Below, piece after piece: positions 1 to 9,979 of a stretch of 64,000 nt of DNA. The notes under the pieces were generated by a model. That model was not told the DNA's origin, ran no database searches, and saw nothing but the letters and a program-made list of their open reading frames with translations. Made by a program: the position numbers and the translations under genes. The stretch is from NCBI GenBank assembly GCA_023823795.1, contig CP085710.1:1700001-1764000 (forward strand), given 5' to 3'. Origin of the DNA: Bacillus sp. F19. GTDB lineage: Bacteria; Bacillota; Bacilli; Bacillales; Bacillaceae. Positions within the stretch are counted from its first letter, which is position 1, and the number at the start of each line of letters is the position of its first letter.

Positions 1-150
1 GAAGTGGTTCAATTCGCAAAAACCGTGTTCCAATTCGTAAAATTGAGTCTCCAACTCGCAAAAACCGTGTTCCAATTCGTAAAATTGAGTCTCCAACTCG
101 CAGAAATTATGATCCAATTCGCAAAAATCGGGATTTAACTCACAATCCTA
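1..150. repeat. 21-bp tandem repeats, end of an array
   Basis: About seven degenerate 21-bp units of the form TCCAAYTCGCAAAAA plus a variable tail lie head to tail and run off the left edge of the window. The core is the reverse complement of the TTTTTGCGAGTTGGA-type subunits that build the array at 47.4-49.25 kb, so both belong to one repeat family in opposite orientation. No coding role is seen. From about 150 to 260 the sequence is A/T-rich and featureless. Confidence 0.8.
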
Positions 151-262
151 CATCTTGAGCATAAAAACAATGAAAAATTCCTCATTTTCTGCTTCCTTTT
201 TGCTTAGCACAACTGTAGCATTTGATTCGGCTGAAAAAATATAAAAAATACCAATTATTTAA

Positions 263-320
263 TTGACTTCTGATTAACAATTAGATTATCATCTAATTAG
301 ATAAACATCTAATCGGAGGA
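263..320 (+). promoter_or_regulatory. Promoter with tandem operator for the ArsR-type gene
   Basis: A -35 box TTGACT (263-268) and a -10-like TTATCA (286-291) are 17 bp apart. Two directly abutting perfect inverted repeats TTAGAT-N4-ATCTAA occupy 281-296 and 297-312, covering the -10 region and start site. GGAGGA at 315-320 is the ribosome binding site. The arrangement fits autorepression by the downstream winged-helix protein; the binding itself is inferred. Confidence 0.75.
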
Positions 321-327
321 AGAATCA

Positions 328-909
328 ATGCAGCTGAACAAACTTGTCACTTTTCACAAAGTCATGGGAGATGCGACCAGGATCCGCATTCTTGCCCTTT
401 TATCCAAGGGTCCTAAAAATGGTCAGGCACTTGCTGGTATTCTTGGGCTGACACCGCCAACCATTACACATCATTTAACGAAGCTGAGGGAAATAAGCCT
501 TATATCTGAAAAAAGGGTCAAGAACACTATTTATTTTCAAGTGAATGAAAAACTTCTGCAGCAGCTGTCACTAGGCATGATGGAAATCGTAACAGGCAAA
601 GGGGAACTTGAAATGAATCAGGAAAAAACAGCCGAGCATACAAAGATACTTGGAAATTACTTAACAAAGGATGGCAAGCTGAAAACCATTCCGCCTCAGC
701 GAAAAAGAAGGCTTATTGTTCTATATCATCTGGCAAATGGTTTTGAAGCAGGCAAAAAATATCCTGAAAAAGAGATCAACGAATACATTAAAAGGTTTCA
801 TGAAGATTTTGCAACACTTCGAAGGGAATTTATCGTCAATCACATCATGTACCGGGAAGATGGAATTTATGAGCTGAATCCTAAAGAATTATGGGCGAAA
901 ATTGAATAG
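328..909 (+). CDS. ArsR-family HTH regulator with DUF2087 domain
   Basis: A 193-residue cytoplasmic DNA-binding protein. Residues 1-80 form an ArsR-type winged helix (GDATRIRILALLSKG, then a recognition helix around TPPTITHHLTKL). Residues 110-190 match the DUF2087 pattern (KTIPPQRKRRLIVLYHLA, then a FHEDFATLRREFIVNH segment). The N-terminal domain lacks the cysteine metal site of classic arsenic sensors, so the ligand is unknown. The ATG has GGAGGA 8 bp upstream and directly follows two tandem palindromes, pointing to autoregulation. The acetyltransferase gene begins 11 bp downstream and is probably cotranscribed. Confidence 0.85.
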   Translation: MQLNKLVTFHKVMGDATRIRILALLSKGPKNGQALAGILGLTPPTITHHLTKLREISLISEKRVKNTIYFQVNEKLLQQLSLGMMEIVTGKGELEMNQEKTAEHTKILGNYLTKDGKLKTIPPQRKRRLIVLYHLANGFEAGKKYPEKEINEYIKRFHEDFATLRREFIVNHIMYREDGIYELNPKELWAKIE

Positions 910-919
910 GAGCGGGAAT

Positions 920-1390
920 ATGATCAAACTGGAGCCAAGAGGCAAAGAACATCTTCAATATGAACTTGAAATCATGAATTCCAATCCGGATTTCAATCTC
1001 ATTTCAAGCGGAAAACCGAATGTTACGGAAGAAGACTTGGAGAAGGAACGTGAAGAGGGAAAAGCATTAAACGCAAAACGGTTTATGATCAAACACGACG
1101 AGCAAATCGTAGGACTTATTGAATATTGTCCGCTGAATCCGAATGACGGTAAACCATGGATTGGTTTGTTTATCATTCATTGCGATTTTCAGGGCAAGGG
1201 ACTTGCGAAGCTAGCATATGAAGCGGCAGAAGAAGTTCTTGCTGAGGAGGGTTTCAGTGAAATCAGACTCGGGGTGCTCACCAATAATGAACGCGGGAAT
1301 TCATTCTGGCAGAGGATGGGTTTTACAGCTTTTAAAGAAGGATTGTATGAGAATAGACCGATTTATCATTATAAGAAGAAAATAAAGTAG
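920..1390 (+). CDS. GNAT family N-acetyltransferase
   Basis: A 156-residue acetyltransferase that would move an acetyl group from acetyl-CoA to an unknown amine. The acetyl-CoA loop is visible as QGKGLAKLAYEAAEE (about residues 92-106), followed by the typical NERGNSFWQRMGFT strand-helix-strand end. The ATG at 920 is preferred because AGGAGCGGG lies just upstream; an in-frame TTG at 902 overlaps the previous gene. It is the second gene of a two-gene unit with the ArsR/DUF2087 regulator. Its last codons form one arm of the terminator hairpin. Confidence 0.85.
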   Translation: MIKLEPRGKEHLQYELEIMNSNPDFNLISSGKPNVTEEDLEKEREEGKALNAKRFMIKHDEQIVGLIEYCPLNPNDGKPWIGLFIIHCDFQGKGLAKLAYEAAEEVLAEEGFSEIRLGVLTNNERGNSFWQRMGFTAFKEGLYENRPIYHYKKKIK

Positions 1391-1416
1391 AGCGATTTTC
1401 GCTCTACTTTTTTTGT
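1387..1416 (+). terminator. Rho-independent terminator
   Basis: Nine-bp stem GTAGAGCGA/TCGCTCTAC with a TTT loop, followed by a run of T. It includes the stop codon of the acetyltransferase gene and lies between convergent genes; an A-rich flank on the other side may let it serve the minus-strand ABC operon too. Confidence 0.85.
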
Positions 1417-2411
1417 AAATGTGACAATGCCAGCGCACCGACCAAAATTGCTCCTTTAATAATGTCCTGAGCATAATAAGGAACGTTCAGCATGGTTAAG
1501 CCGTTAAGCAATATGCCGATTAGGATGGCACCAAAGAACGTGCCGATGACATTGGGTTTGCCTGCTCCAAAGACGGAAATGCCGATGAACGCAGCAGCTA
1601 CTCCGTCCATTAAAAGCGGGGCACCGGCAGAAACCTGTCCCGTCCCAATCCGAGATGCAAGAATGATTCCTGCAATCGCTGCAAAAACGCCGCTCAGCAC
1701 ATAGGCATATGTACGATAACGGTTAACAGGTATACCTGACAGTCTTGCTGCTTCCCGGTTTCCGCCTGTCATATAAAATAGCCGGCCGGGCTTCGTATAC
1801 TGCAAAAACAGGTGAACAAGAATGACGGTTATGATCATCAGCAGAGCTGAAAAGGGAATGGAAAACAAACTGCCCTGTCCGATGAAAAGAAAGGAAGGAA
1901 TAAATTTCCCAGTTGCAGTACCGCCGCCTTCAAGAGGCATGCTGTTGTAAATGGAATACCCCTTTGTATACGTTAAATGAATACCGTTTACTATATACAT
2001 GACTGCAAGTGTTGCAAGCAGATCCGGAAGCTTTACTTTTACGACTAAAAAAGAATTGAGTAATCCAACTGCGATACCGATCACGATTGGAATAAGCAGC
2101 GCAACAAGCAATTCCTGTCTGAATAAAACGAGAGCAGCCGCACTTCCAATTGTGGCAAGACTGACAGTCGAGCCTGCGGATAAATCAAAACCATCAACAA
2201 TCAGAGAAAAGGTAATGCCGATTGCGACAAACGTTACGATTGAAATGGACCGCAGAATGTCACTGAAATTCGAATAGGTTAAAAATTCGTCCACCGCAAT
2301 GCTGAAGTAGATGGTAACAGCTAAAATGACGAGCACCGTGCCGTGTTTATACAGAAAGGGCAGAATGCTCCTTTGTTTTTTTGTCTTGATGACGACGGCT
2401 TCCTCCATCAT
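1404..2411 (-). CDS. ABC transporter permease, RbsC-type (predicted methylthioribose importer)
   Basis: About 335 residues with 8-10 hydrophobic segments and the FSLIVDGFDLSAGSTVSLA motif typical of ribose/AI-2-type (RbsC-like) permeases. It would form the membrane channel of the importer with the upstream ATPase and binding protein. The ATG at 2411 is chosen because AGGAGGTG sits directly before it; a longer reading frame to 2447 would overlap the ATPase gene further. Even so, the two genes overlap by about 65 bp, suggesting translational coupling. Last gene of the SAM-riboswitch operon mtnK-mtnA-binding protein-ATPase-permease. MTR as substrate is inferred from the operon. Confidence 0.85.
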   Translation of the reverse strand: MMEEAVVIKTKKQRSILPFLYKHGTVLVILAVTIYFSIAVDEFLTYSNFSDILRSISIVTFVAIGITFSLIVDGFDLSAGSTVSLATIGSAAALVLFRQELLVALLIPIVIGIAVGLLNSFLVVKVKLPDLLATLAVMYIVNGIHLTYTKGYSIYNSMPLEGGGTATGKFIPSFLFIGQGSLFSIPFSALLMIITVILVHLFLQYTKPGRLFYMTGGNREAARLSGIPVNRYRTYAYVLSGVFAAIAGIILASRIGTGQVSAGAPLLMDGVAAAFIGISVFGAGKPNVIGTFFGAILIGILLNGLTMLNVPYYAQDIIKGAILVGALALSHLQKK

Positions 2412-3891
2412 CTTCACCTCCTGATGCATAATAAATGAGCTTTTCAATCGTTGCTTCCTCGTGTGTGAGGACTTTGGCCACTTTTCCTTTATTTAAAATA
2501 ATGATGCGGTCGGCGACCTCCAGCAGTTCCTCCCACTCACCGGAAAAATAGACAATCCCTTTTCCTTCACCCGCAAGCTTGTGAATCAGCTGAAATACTT
2601 CTTTTTTTGCACCTACATCAATCCCTTTTGTCGGTTCATCAAAAAGAAAGAGAGAAGAATCAGTGTTAAGCCATTTTCCAATTACGACCTTCTGCTGGTT
2701 TCCTCCGCTCAGCAGACTTGTGGAAATAGAAGGGGAGGCTGCAGAAATGTTTAACCGGCTGATCAGCCGGTTGGCTAAAGCTTGTTCCTTTTGCTTTGAA
2801 ATCCACAGGCCGTTTGCGATGGAGCGAAGCGACTGAATCGACAAATTCACCGATACAGGTTCATGAACAAACAATCCCTGTTTTCTTCTCTCTTCAGGAA
2901 TCAGGCAAATGCCTGATTTAATGGCGGCTGCAGGGGAGGTGATTTTAACCTGTTTCCCTCTAAATACGATCGAAGCTTTAGTGGAGCTTAGACCATATAA
3001 TGCTTCTGCAAGCTCGGTTTTTCCAGCTCCTGCAAGACCTGCTACTCCGACAATTTCTCCTTCATGAACATTTAAGCTTAGTTTGCTGCCGAACTTTTCA
3101 ACCACTATATTTTCTGCATGAAATAAAGGTTTATCGAATGTCTTTCCCTTTTTTCTCTTTTCAATTTGAAAAGCGGTGCCAATCATATGCCTTACGATCT
3201 CAGCAATTTCGATTTCAGATGCATCACCGGTGTGAACAACGCTGCCATCCCGTAAAATTGTCACTCTGTCGCAGATCTCTTTTACTTCTGAGAGCTTATG
3301 AGAGATGTAGATAATCGCTGCACCTTCTGCGCGAAGCTGTCTGATGATTTTAAAGAGAGTCTTGGTTTCGGTATCGCTGAGAGGAGCTGTAGGCTCATCT
3401 AAAATGATGTAAGCAGCAGATGCAGAAAGGGTTTTTGCAAGCAAGATCAGCTGCTTTTCCTGCAGAGTGCACTCCTGAACGAGCTTGCTGACATTTATGC
3501 TGAGGCCAACCCTCTGCAGCAGTTTTTTTGCGTCAGCTTTAAGCTTTCTGTAAGAGATGGCAGCAGACTTCTGATCAGGGATGTTTGCCACATTTTCATA
3601 GACTGTGAGAGTTGGGAAGAGGGCAGTGTCCACTTCCTGGACAACAAACCCAATTCCAGCTTTTTTAGCATCAGAAGGATGATGAAAGACAGAAGTTTTG
3701 CCATCTATGGTAATGGTTCCATGATCGGGTTTGTAGTCACCGGACAGGATCTTCATCAGCGTGCTTTTGCCTGCCCCATTCATGCCGAGAAGCGCATGAA
3801 CCTCGCCTTTTTTGGCAGTAAAGGAAATGCCTTTTAATACAGTTGTTTCACCGAAGGATTTGTAAATATCATCCATGATGAGGGAGCTCAT
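2347..3891 (-). CDS. Sugar-type ABC transporter ATP-binding protein (RbsA-like)
   Basis: A 514-residue protein with two fused ABC domains, as in RbsA/LsrA. The N-terminal half has Walker A GMNGAGKST, a variant signature and Walker B YIILDEPTA. The C-terminal half has the degenerate Walker A GLAGAGKTE, the signature LLSGGNQQK and FLFDEPTKGID. It would power import through the downstream permease. The start ATG is 3 bp beyond the stop of the binding-protein gene. The C-terminus is read out of frame over the permease start. Substrate prediction (methylthioribose) rests on the operon with mtnK and mtnA. Confidence 0.88.
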   Translation of the reverse strand: MSSLIMDDIYKSFGETTVLKGISFTAKKGEVHALLGMNGAGKSTLMKILSGDYKPDHGTITIDGKTSVFHHPSDAKKAGIGFVVQEVDTALFPTLTVYENVANIPDQKSAAISYRKLKADAKKLLQRVGLSINVSKLVQECTLQEKQLILLAKTLSASAAYIILDEPTAPLSDTETKTLFKIIRQLRAEGAAIIYISHKLSEVKEICDRVTILRDGSVVHTGDASEIEIAEIVRHMIGTAFQIEKRKKGKTFDKPLFHAENIVVEKFGSKLSLNVHEGEIVGVAGLAGAGKTELAEALYGLSSTKASIVFRGKQVKITSPAAAIKSGICLIPEERRKQGLFVHEPVSVNLSIQSLRSIANGLWISKQKEQALANRLISRLNISAASPSISTSLLSGGNQQKVVIGKWLNTDSSLFLFDEPTKGIDVGAKKEVFQLIHKLAGEGKGIVYFSGEWEELLEVADRIIILNKGKVAKVLTHEEATIEKLIYYASGGEDDGGSRRHQDKKTKEHSALSV

Positions 3892-3893
3892 GT

Positions 3894-5021
3894 TTATTCC
3901 CCCTTCGTTTCAAGTAATTTCATCCAAGGTGATGTGGCAACAGCAGATGTGCCCCAGCCTGGAACATATTCAGAAAGGGAGTCCATTTTAATGGATTGCT
4001 CCGGAAGAGTTGATCCTTCGACAAGATGCGGTTCCAGGGAATAAATGCTGGGTGTTTCTTCACCTGCAATCTTTTGATAAGCAAAGCGAACCTGTACGCG
4101 GCCGACTTCGGCAGGATCCGTGGCTGCAGTCGCTGTCCATGGGCTGTTTTCCTGCTGCATCAGCTCTAGGTCTTCATCACTTAAGTCAATTCCGTACACT
4201 TTAATTTCTTCACGGCCGGCTTGCTTGATCGCCCTCGTCGCTCCTTTTGCAAATTCATCCCATGCTGCAAAGACGGCATCAATATCGCCTTTATTGGGGT
4301 GTTTTTTCAAAATGGCTTCCATCTGTGTTTGAGTATCTAAAGCGGTATTGGCGCTTGCTGTACCAAATTTCGCCACTTCTTTAATGTTTGGATAACGCTG
4401 TTTGAACGCTTCATAGATGGTGTGGCGTCTTTCCATTGGCGTAAAGCCGGCGACCCAAACCGTAACGATTTCACCTTCGCCGTTTAAGTCTTCAGCTAAT
4501 GTTTTAAGTGATTTCCAGGCAAGGCTGTAGTCGTCCTGATCAATGACGGTTACGCCGTCTACATTGATGTCGCTGTCAAAGGCTACTACAGGGATTCCTT
4601 TGGCTGCAGCTTTTTCTACAGGGCCTTGGAGGGCATCTGCACGGCCGTGGTCAATTAAGATCGCATCAACGTTTTGCGTGATGGCCGTTTCTACATATGT
4701 AGCCATTTTTGATAAGTCGTTATCTGCGTTGTAAATTTGGACGGATCCGCCGAACTTTTCGACCTGCTCCTGAACACCAGAGATGTATTGAGAAGAAAAT
4801 GTTCCAATTGACATCTGCATGATCGCTGCAATTTTCAGCGGCTTTTGCACGGCTTCAGGTACTTCGGTGCTGCCGGAAGCAACAGCCGCAGCCGTTTCTT
4901 CTTTCTTCTCTTCTGCAGCTTTTGGTTCTGTATCCGATACAGCATCCTGTTCACTTGTGCACCCGGTTAAAAGAAGGGCAAACAATGTAAGTAAAATAAA
5001 TGCCTGCTTAAACCCTTTCAC
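3894..5021 (-). CDS. Sugar-binding lipoprotein of the ABC importer
   Basis: About 375 residues: a signal peptide ending in the lipobox LLTGC, a low-complexity linker rich in Glu/Ala, then a periplasmic-binding-protein type I fold (PLKIAAIMQMSIGTFSSQ, IDHGRADALQGPVEKA, GIPVVAFDSD). This is the RbsB/LsrB-like class. A GTG start at 5021 is preferred because AAGGGGGA lies upstream and the following residues are a good signal peptide; the longer frame to 5069 overlaps mtnA. It would capture the substrate outside the membrane. The neighbouring mtnA and mtnK make methylthioribose the likely ligand. Confidence 0.85.
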   Translation of the reverse strand: MKGFKQAFILLTLFALLLTGCTSEQDAVSDTEPKAAEEKKEETAAAVASGSTEVPEAVQKPLKIAAIMQMSIGTFSSQYISGVQEQVEKFGGSVQIYNADNDLSKMATYVETAITQNVDAILIDHGRADALQGPVEKAAAKGIPVVAFDSDINVDGVTVIDQDDYSLAWKSLKTLAEDLNGEGEIVTVWVAGFTPMERRHTIYEAFKQRYPNIKEVAKFGTASANTALDTQTQMEAILKKHPNKGDIDAVFAAWDEFAKGATRAIKQAGREEIKVYGIDLSDEDLELMQQENSPWTATAATDPAEVGRVQVRFAYQKIAGEETPSIYSLEPHLVEGSTLPEQSIKMDSLSEYVPGWGTSAVATSPWMKLLETKGE

Positions 5022-5022
5022 T

Positions 5023-6081
5023 TTAGGCTTCCCCCTTAAATACTTTCTGAATTTCTGAGCTATAATCACCGGATAAAACGCCTTTTTCTGTAATGATTCC
5101 CGTGATCAAATGATGGGGAGTTACGTCAAAAGCAGGGTTAAACACTTTAACGTGATCCGGGGCGATCTGCTGCCCGCCAAAATGCGTAATTTCCCTTGGA
5201 TCGCGTTCCTCAATTGGAATTTCTGCACCGCTTTTCGTTTCAGGATCAAAAGTAGAAAGCGGGGCTGCTACGTAAAACGGGATTTGAAAGGCGCAAGCTA
5301 AAAGAGCCAGGTTATACGTCCCGATTTTATTGGCGGTATCACCATTTGCCGCAATGCGGTCTGCGCCGACAATGATAGAGGATATGCCTTTTGAGAAAAT
5401 TGTGTGTGCAGCCATATTGTCGGTAATCAGCGTCACATCGACATCTGCCTGCATGAGCTCCCATGTGGTCAGACGCGCACCTTGTAAAACCGGGCGGGTT
5501 TCACATGCATAGACGGATAGATTGATGTCTTTTTCTTTAGCAAGATAGAAGGGAGCGAGAGCCGTGCCGTAACGGGCAGTAGCAATTGATCCGGCATTGC
5601 AGATCGTCATGACGGAATCGCCGTTTTTAAAAAGCGGGAGGGCATGCTCGCCAATTCTGCGGCACGTTGCTTCGTCTTCTACTTGGATTTGAATGGCCTC
5701 ATGAAGAAGGTTGGTTTTCACTTCGTTAACGGAAACGGCACACTGTACGCTTTTTACCAGCCTGCCAAGGGCCCAGAATAAATTAACAGCAGTAGGTCTT
5801 GAGCTTGCAAGATAATCATGATCGCGGGCAAGCAGCCGGTGAAATTCATCTAAATTCTCGGTTTCATACTGTTTAGCAGCGAGCGTAAGCCCAAAAGCGG
5901 CGGTTATTCCGATTGCAGGAGCACCGCGCACTTTTAATGCTTTAATCGCTTCCCAAACGTCTGAAATTGTCTGAAGTTTGATATATTCTGTCACAGCAGG
6001 CAGTTTTTGCTGATCAAGCAGGCTGATATATGTTTCTTTCCATTCGACAGAACGGGGAATAATTGTATTTGTAAATGACAT
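5023..6081 (-). CDS. mtnA: S-methyl-5-thioribose-1-phosphate isomerase MtnA
   Basis: 352 residues, the usual MtnA length. It converts methylthioribose-1-phosphate to methylthioribulose-1-phosphate, the second cytosolic step of MTR salvage. Family marks include [13 protein letters not shown] near the N-terminus, the catalytic cysteine in the ICNAGSIAT segment, and [18 protein letters not shown] with the catalytic aspartate. Starts 12 bp after mtnK and stops next to the GTG of the binding-protein gene, so it lies inside a SAM-riboswitch operon. Confidence 0.95.
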   Translation of the reverse strand: MSFTNTIIPRSVEWKETYISLLDQQKLPAVTEYIKLQTISDVWEAIKALKVRGAPAIGITAAFGLTLAAKQYETENLDEFHRLLARDHDYLASSRPTAVNLFWALGRLVKSVQCAVSVNEVKTNLLHEAIQIQVEDEATCRRIGEHALPLFKNGDSVMTICNAGSIATARYGTALAPFYLAKEKDINLSVYACETRPVLQGARLTTWELMQADVDVTLITDNMAAHTIFSKGISSIIVGADRIAANGDTANKIGTYNLALLACAFQIPFYVAAPLSTFDPETKSGAEIPIEERDPREITHFGGQQIAPDHVKVFNPAFDVTPHHLITGIITEKGVLSGDYSSEIQKVFKGEA

Positions 6082-6093
6082 GATGTGTTCTCC

Positions 6094-7287
<1,194 letters not shown>

Positions 7288-7333
7288 TTATAACCCTCCA
7301 GTTTTAAAATTAGAGGCTTTTCAGGCAATAAGA

Positions 7334-7361
7334 AAAGCCTCTTCCACAGTGAAAGAGGCTT
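7334..7361 (-). terminator. SAM-riboswitch terminator before mtnK
   Basis: On the minus strand an AAGCCTCTT stem closes with AAGAGGCTT and is followed by TTCTTATT. It lies between the aptamer and mtnK, in the position expected for ligand-controlled transcription termination. Confidence 0.85.
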
Positions 7362-7380
7362 GAAGGCATAGGCTTCGCAC

Positions 7381-7541
7381 CTCTTATCTGCCAGAAAGAA
7401 CTTCTTTCTGTTGGAATTAGCACCGTGCCTTGTAGGAGTAATCTCCCCGCGCATAAAAAACTGCGCCCCATTTTACAATGGTTTTACGGTCGGTTGCTGG
7501 GCGTCATCGGGCCAAATCCCTCAGCCTACTCTTGATAAGAG
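7381..7541 (-). promoter_or_regulatory. SAM (S-box) riboswitch controlling mtnK-mtnA-ABC
   Basis: The minus strand carries the S-box core in order: CTCTTATCAAGAG, a GCTGAGGGA segment, GGCCCGATGACGCCCAGCAACC, a variable stem-loop, GGCACGGTGCTAATTCC and the closing GATAAGAGG that pairs with the 5' strand to make P1. This is class SAM-I. A terminator follows, so high SAM should switch the MTR kinase, isomerase and importer off. Confidence 0.93.
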
Positions 7542-7556
7542 ATAGTATGAAATTAA

Positions 7557-7642
7557 AGGTTGGTGATAAAGTGAAACTTCAATAGGTTGGTGATAAAGTG
7601 AAACTTCAATCAGTGGGGGGGTCATTTCACCCCCCACTGATT
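7557..7642. repeat. 27-bp tandem duplication followed by a perfect 13-bp hairpin
   Basis: A 27-bp sequence (begins AGGTTGGTGATAAAGTG) is present twice back to back at 7557-7583 and 7584-7610 without mismatch. Immediately after, AATCAGTGGGGGG (7608-7620) pairs perfectly with CCCCCCACTGATT (7630-7642) around a 9-nt loop. There is no T-tract on either side, so it is not a standard terminator. It sits upstream of the mtnK riboswitch and may be part of a small dispersed element. Confidence 0.75.
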
Positions 7643-7666
7643 GCTAGTTGAGCCAATCGGGCTTTT

Positions 7667-7741
7667 ACGGGCAGTTATTCCACACCTAGGTTTTATTGTT
7701 TAAAATCAAAATAGGCTTAGGGTAGAGGAGTTACTGCCCGT
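7667..7741. repeat. 75-bp imperfect hairpin element
   Basis: ACGGGCAGT (7667-7675) pairs with ACTGCCCGT (7733-7741), and inside it a CCTAGGTTTTATTG-like arm pairs imperfectly with a CAAAATAGGCTTAGG arm. The whole could fold as one long stem. No reading frame or T-tract is present. The role is unknown. The rest of 7642-7834 holds nothing else I can identify. Confidence 0.55.
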
Positions 7742-7834
7742 TAATGCGGGATAAAAAAATGTATTCGCATAATTTGGAATTTATCACTTGTTCTGAATGT
7801 TAACAGGTATGACGAAAAACTGTCAATACTTTTT

Positions 7835-8623
7835 TTAAGAGTAAAAATGAGGAAGTCTGTCTTTAAAAATAGGAATTTGTTTCCTGATTTCTTTAACTTT
7901 CTCCATCTGAAGGACTGCTGTAAGCGAGGTTTGCTCTATACCGGCCTCAGCTAAAATTTCTCCCCACGGATCGATGATCATCGAGTGACCGGCGAATTCA
8001 TTTTTCGGATCACTGCCTGAGCGGTTGCAGGCTACAACAAAACATTGATTTTCAATTGCACGGCTAATCAGCATGGATCTCCAGTGATGAAGTCTTGGGA
8101 GCGGCCATTCTGCCACAACGTAAAGGATTTCAGCTCCTTGTGTCGTATGGACGCGGATCCATTCAGGGAATCGAATGTCATAGCAAATCACTCCGGCACT
8201 CTGCAAACCGTCAAGCTGAAACAGGCCATTTGCAGTCCCGCCGTTTAAATACAGGTGCTCATCCATCAGTTTGAAAAGATGCAGCTTGCTGTATTCATGG
8301 TTAAGTTCGCCTTGCCGATTAAAAACATACATCGTGTTCGTTACGCCTGACTCTGTTTTTTTCGCAACAGAACCTGCCACAATATTGACTTCATATGTTT
8401 TAGCCAGACTGCTTACTAGAGCAATTGTTTTGCTGCCGTTTGGGTCTGCGATCTCATCGAGCCTAGTTAGATCATAGCCCGTTGTCCAAAGTTCAGGCAG
8501 AACAATTACGTCAGGTTTTTCGGATGCTGCAATTTTTTCTATTTCTTTTTTTACATTTTCAATATTTGCTTCAGGGTCACCAAAAACAAGGTCTATTTGC
8601 AGGCATGCCACTTTTGGATTCAT
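7835..8623 (-). CDS. mtnU: Carbon-nitrogen hydrolase MtnU (omega-amidase-like)
   Basis: About 262 residues of the nitrilase superfamily. The catalytic triad is visible: Glu in VLPELWTTG, Lys in YSKLHLF and Cys in GVICYDIRFPEW. In B. subtilis the mtnU (ykrU) product acts with the MtnE aminotransferase, probably hydrolysing the ketoglutaramate-type acid left after glutamine donates its amino group. ATG at 8623 has GGCGGAG upstream. Divergent from mtnE with about 100 bp between, and not itself preceded by an S-box. Confidence 0.85.
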   Translation of the reverse strand: MNPKVACLQIDLVFGDPEANIENVKKEIEKIAASEKPDVIVLPELWTTGYDLTRLDEIADPNGSKTIALVSSLAKTYEVNIVAGSVAKKTESGVTNTMYVFNRQGELNHEYSKLHLFKLMDEHLYLNGGTANGLFQLDGLQSAGVICYDIRFPEWIRVHTTQGAEILYVVAEWPLPRLHHWRSMLISRAIENQCFVVACNRSGSDPKNEFAGHSMIIDPWGEILAEAGIEQTSLTAVLQMEKVKEIRKQIPIFKDRLPHFYS

Positions 8624-8725
8624 CAATCGTCATCTCCGCCTCGAAATATTTTTCTTTACAAGCTGACTCTAACAATATATGATTTTTCACTAGAATTTCA
8701 AGAATTTTTTGAGAAGGTGTAAAAC

Positions 8726-9898
8726 ATGAAAAACTTCAATCAATCACAGTTATTAAATAAGCTTCCAAAGCAGTTTTTTGCAAGTCTCGTAGGAAAAGTG
8801 AATGCAGTTATCGAAGCGGGACATGACGTTATTAATCTTGGACAGGGGAATCCTGATCAGCCAACACCGCCTCATATTGTTAAGGCTCTTCAAGAGGCGG
8901 CAGAAAATCCGGACTATCACAAATATTCCCCGTTTCGCGGACAGAAATTTCTTAAAGACGCAATTGCGGAATTTTACAAGCGGGAGTATGGTGTAACACT
9001 TAATGCTGACAAAGAAGTGGCCATTTTGTTTGGCGGAAAAGCGGGACTTGTTGAAATTCCGCAATGTTTACTGGACCCGGATGATTTAGTTCTCGTACCG
9101 GATCCCGGATATCCTGACTATTGGTCTGGGGCAGAGCTTGCCCGGGCAAGGATGGAATTTATGCCGCTGGTAAAAGATAATCAGTTTTTGCCGGATTATG
9201 GGCAACTTTCAGAAGAAGCGAAGAAACAGGCAAAGCTTATGTTTTTGAATTACCCGAACAATCCGACCGGTGCTGTTGCCTCAAAAGAATTCTTTGAAGA
9301 AACAGTCGAGTTTGCAAAAGAAAATGAAATTTGTGTTGTCCATGATTTTGCCTATGGCGCCATTGGATTTGACGGAAAAAAACCTGTCAGTTTTTTGGAA
9401 GTTGAAGGAGCGAAAGAGACTGGGATTGAAATCTATACGCTCTCGAAGACGTATAATATGGCGGGCTGGAGGATTGGTTTTGCGATAGGCAATGAAAGTG
9501 TCATTGAAGCGATTAACCTGTTTCAGGACCACATGTTTGTAAGTGTGTTCAGCGCTGTCCAGGAAGCTGCTGCAGTTGCCCTGCTTGAATCACAGACCTG
9601 TGTGGATGAATTGGTGGAGCGGTATGAAAGCAGACGGCATGCATTCATCACTGCTCTGAATGAAATTGGCTGGCAGGTTGAAGCGCCGCCGGGGTCGTTT
9701 TTTGCATGGCTGCCTGTTCCTGCAGGTTATACTTCAGAATCCTTTGCCGAATATCTCCTTCTGCACGCACATGTCTGTGTTGCGCCTGGTGTAGGTTTTG
9801 GGAAGTTCGGAGAAGGCTATGTAAGGGCAGGACTTTTAACCTCTGAAGATAGACTGAGAGAAGCAGCAAAACGGATAAAATCTTTGAATTTATTTTGA
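8726..9898 (+). CDS. mtnE: PLP-dependent methionine aminotransferase MtnE
   Basis: 390 residues, class I/II aminotransferase. It would transaminate 2-keto-4-methylthiobutyrate to methionine, the last step of MTR salvage. Visible marks: NLGQGNPDQPTP near the N-terminus, NYPNNPTGAV, the PLP lysine in LSKTYNMAGWRIGF, and a C-terminal arginine region GYVRAGLL. Start ATG with GAGAAGGTG upstream. It lies between divergent mtnU and the mtnW S-box, as in the B. subtilis ykrV position. A related aminotransferase with other substrate preference cannot be excluded. Confidence 0.88.
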   Translation: MKNFNQSQLLNKLPKQFFASLVGKVNAVIEAGHDVINLGQGNPDQPTPPHIVKALQEAAENPDYHKYSPFRGQKFLKDAIAEFYKREYGVTLNADKEVAILFGGKAGLVEIPQCLLDPDDLVLVPDPGYPDYWSGAELARARMEFMPLVKDNQFLPDYGQLSEEAKKQAKLMFLNYPNNPTGAVASKEFFEETVEFAKENEICVVHDFAYGAIGFDGKKPVSFLEVEGAKETGIEIYTLSKTYNMAGWRIGFAIGNESVIEAINLFQDHMFVSVFSAVQEAAAVALLESQTCVDELVERYESRRHAFITALNEIGWQVEAPPGSFFAWLPVPAGYTSESFAEYLLLHAHVCVAPGVGFGKFGEGYVRAGLLTSEDRLREAAKRIKSLNLF

Positions 9899-9906
9899 AA
9901 TGGCGG

Positions 9907-9935
9907 TTGACAGTCTTTTGAAAAACTGTCATAAT
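9907..9935 (+). promoter_or_regulatory. SigA-type promoter of the mtnWXBD operon
   Basis: Perfect -35 TTGACA (9907-9912) and -10 CATAAT (9930-9935) with 17-bp spacing, just upstream of the S-box. The promoter lies within an inverted repeat GACAGT-N10-ACTGTC (9909-9930). Confidence 0.8.
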
Positions 9936-9979
9936 CCAAATTAATTTCAGGTTATTCAGAACATAAAATAAATAAGCCA

